A program made the position numbers and the translations under genes. Positions 44,887 through 44,944 of a stretch of 44,944 nt of DNA are shown one piece after another. The notes beneath the pieces were generated by a model. The model was not told where the DNA came from. It made no database searches and saw only the letters and a list, made by a program, of their open reading frames with translations. The stretch is from Psychromonas sp. MB-3u-54 (lineage in GTDB: Bacteria > Pseudomonadota > Gammaproteobacteria > Enterobacterales > Psychromonadaceae). Numbering within the stretch: the stretch's first letter is position 1; the number at the start of each line of letters is the position of its first letter. The stretch covers positions 1 to 44,944 of the forward strand of contig NZ_PJBP01000122.1 of the NCBI RefSeq assembly GCF_002836415.1. The letters run 5' to 3'.

Positions 44887-44944
44887 AATATTTAAGCACT
44901 AATCTATTATTTAGTTACCTTTGTTTACTTGCAGGTAATAAATG

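Overview
The window looks like chromosome from a marine, probably cold-adapted gammaproteobacterium close to Psychromonas (Alteromonadales). This rests on remembered protein similarity, not on a search. The pointers are pykA/hexR/glk with a tRNA-Ser, cysZ divergent from zipA-ligA, pepN, a PatZ-type protein acetyltransferase, a NorM-type MATE pump, DUF2970 and DUF5062-like small proteins, moderate-to-low G+C in most genes, and very many short interspersed repeats.

Layout. 1-6195: a central-carbon module (pykA and hexR on the minus strand, divergent glk, then tRNA-Ser) bracketed by two similar repeat blocks, each an 8-bp microsatellite followed by palindromic units. The hexR-glk spacer holds a HexR-like box, a perfect FNR-type box and a 269-bp MITE-like element with 22-bp inverted ends. 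6537-20868: mostly core genes (HD-domain protein, norM, patZ-like, pepN, an SLC13 transporter with a single-domain response regulator, cysZ, zipA, ligA, a DUF5062-like protein). 20930-23200: a second SLC13 transporter bracketed by two direct copies of a 300-370 bp composite repeat. 23402-31644: DUF2970 protein, an mdlAB-type heterodimeric ABC exporter preceded by a small GGKR-motif protein, and an azlCD plus AraC-regulator module lying between two direct repeats. 31333-35371: cupin, small membrane protein, Dyp-type peroxidase, fasciclin-domain secreted protein, DUF2278/YukJ-like protein. 36593-38767: an EAL phosphodiesterase gene with one in-frame amber codon. 39790-41057: a 2-oxoglutarate/Fe(II) oxygenase of the HalD/BesD-like group and a small conserved-looking protein. 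41820-44346: an unusual operon of a stand-alone receiver protein, a MetE-core protein and a diguanylate cyclase. 44395-44944: a promoter, a very short reading frame and a tandem repeat that may be the end of a mobile element.

How the parts fit. HexR with pykA and glk forms a sugar-catabolism control unit in which the HexR and FNR boxes could link glycolytic flux to oxygen. Two transporters of the dicarboxylate family, one coupled to a receiver protein, suggest organic-acid use. c-di-GMP enzymes occur twice, one broken and one inside the MetE-like operon. About a quarter of the window is dispersed repeats, often in direct orientation around one- to four-gene modules. That bracketing is the most striking architectural feature. 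The best candidates for something new are the receiver/MetE-core/cyclase operon and the AGCT-centred 8-bp satellite family with its bracketed modules.
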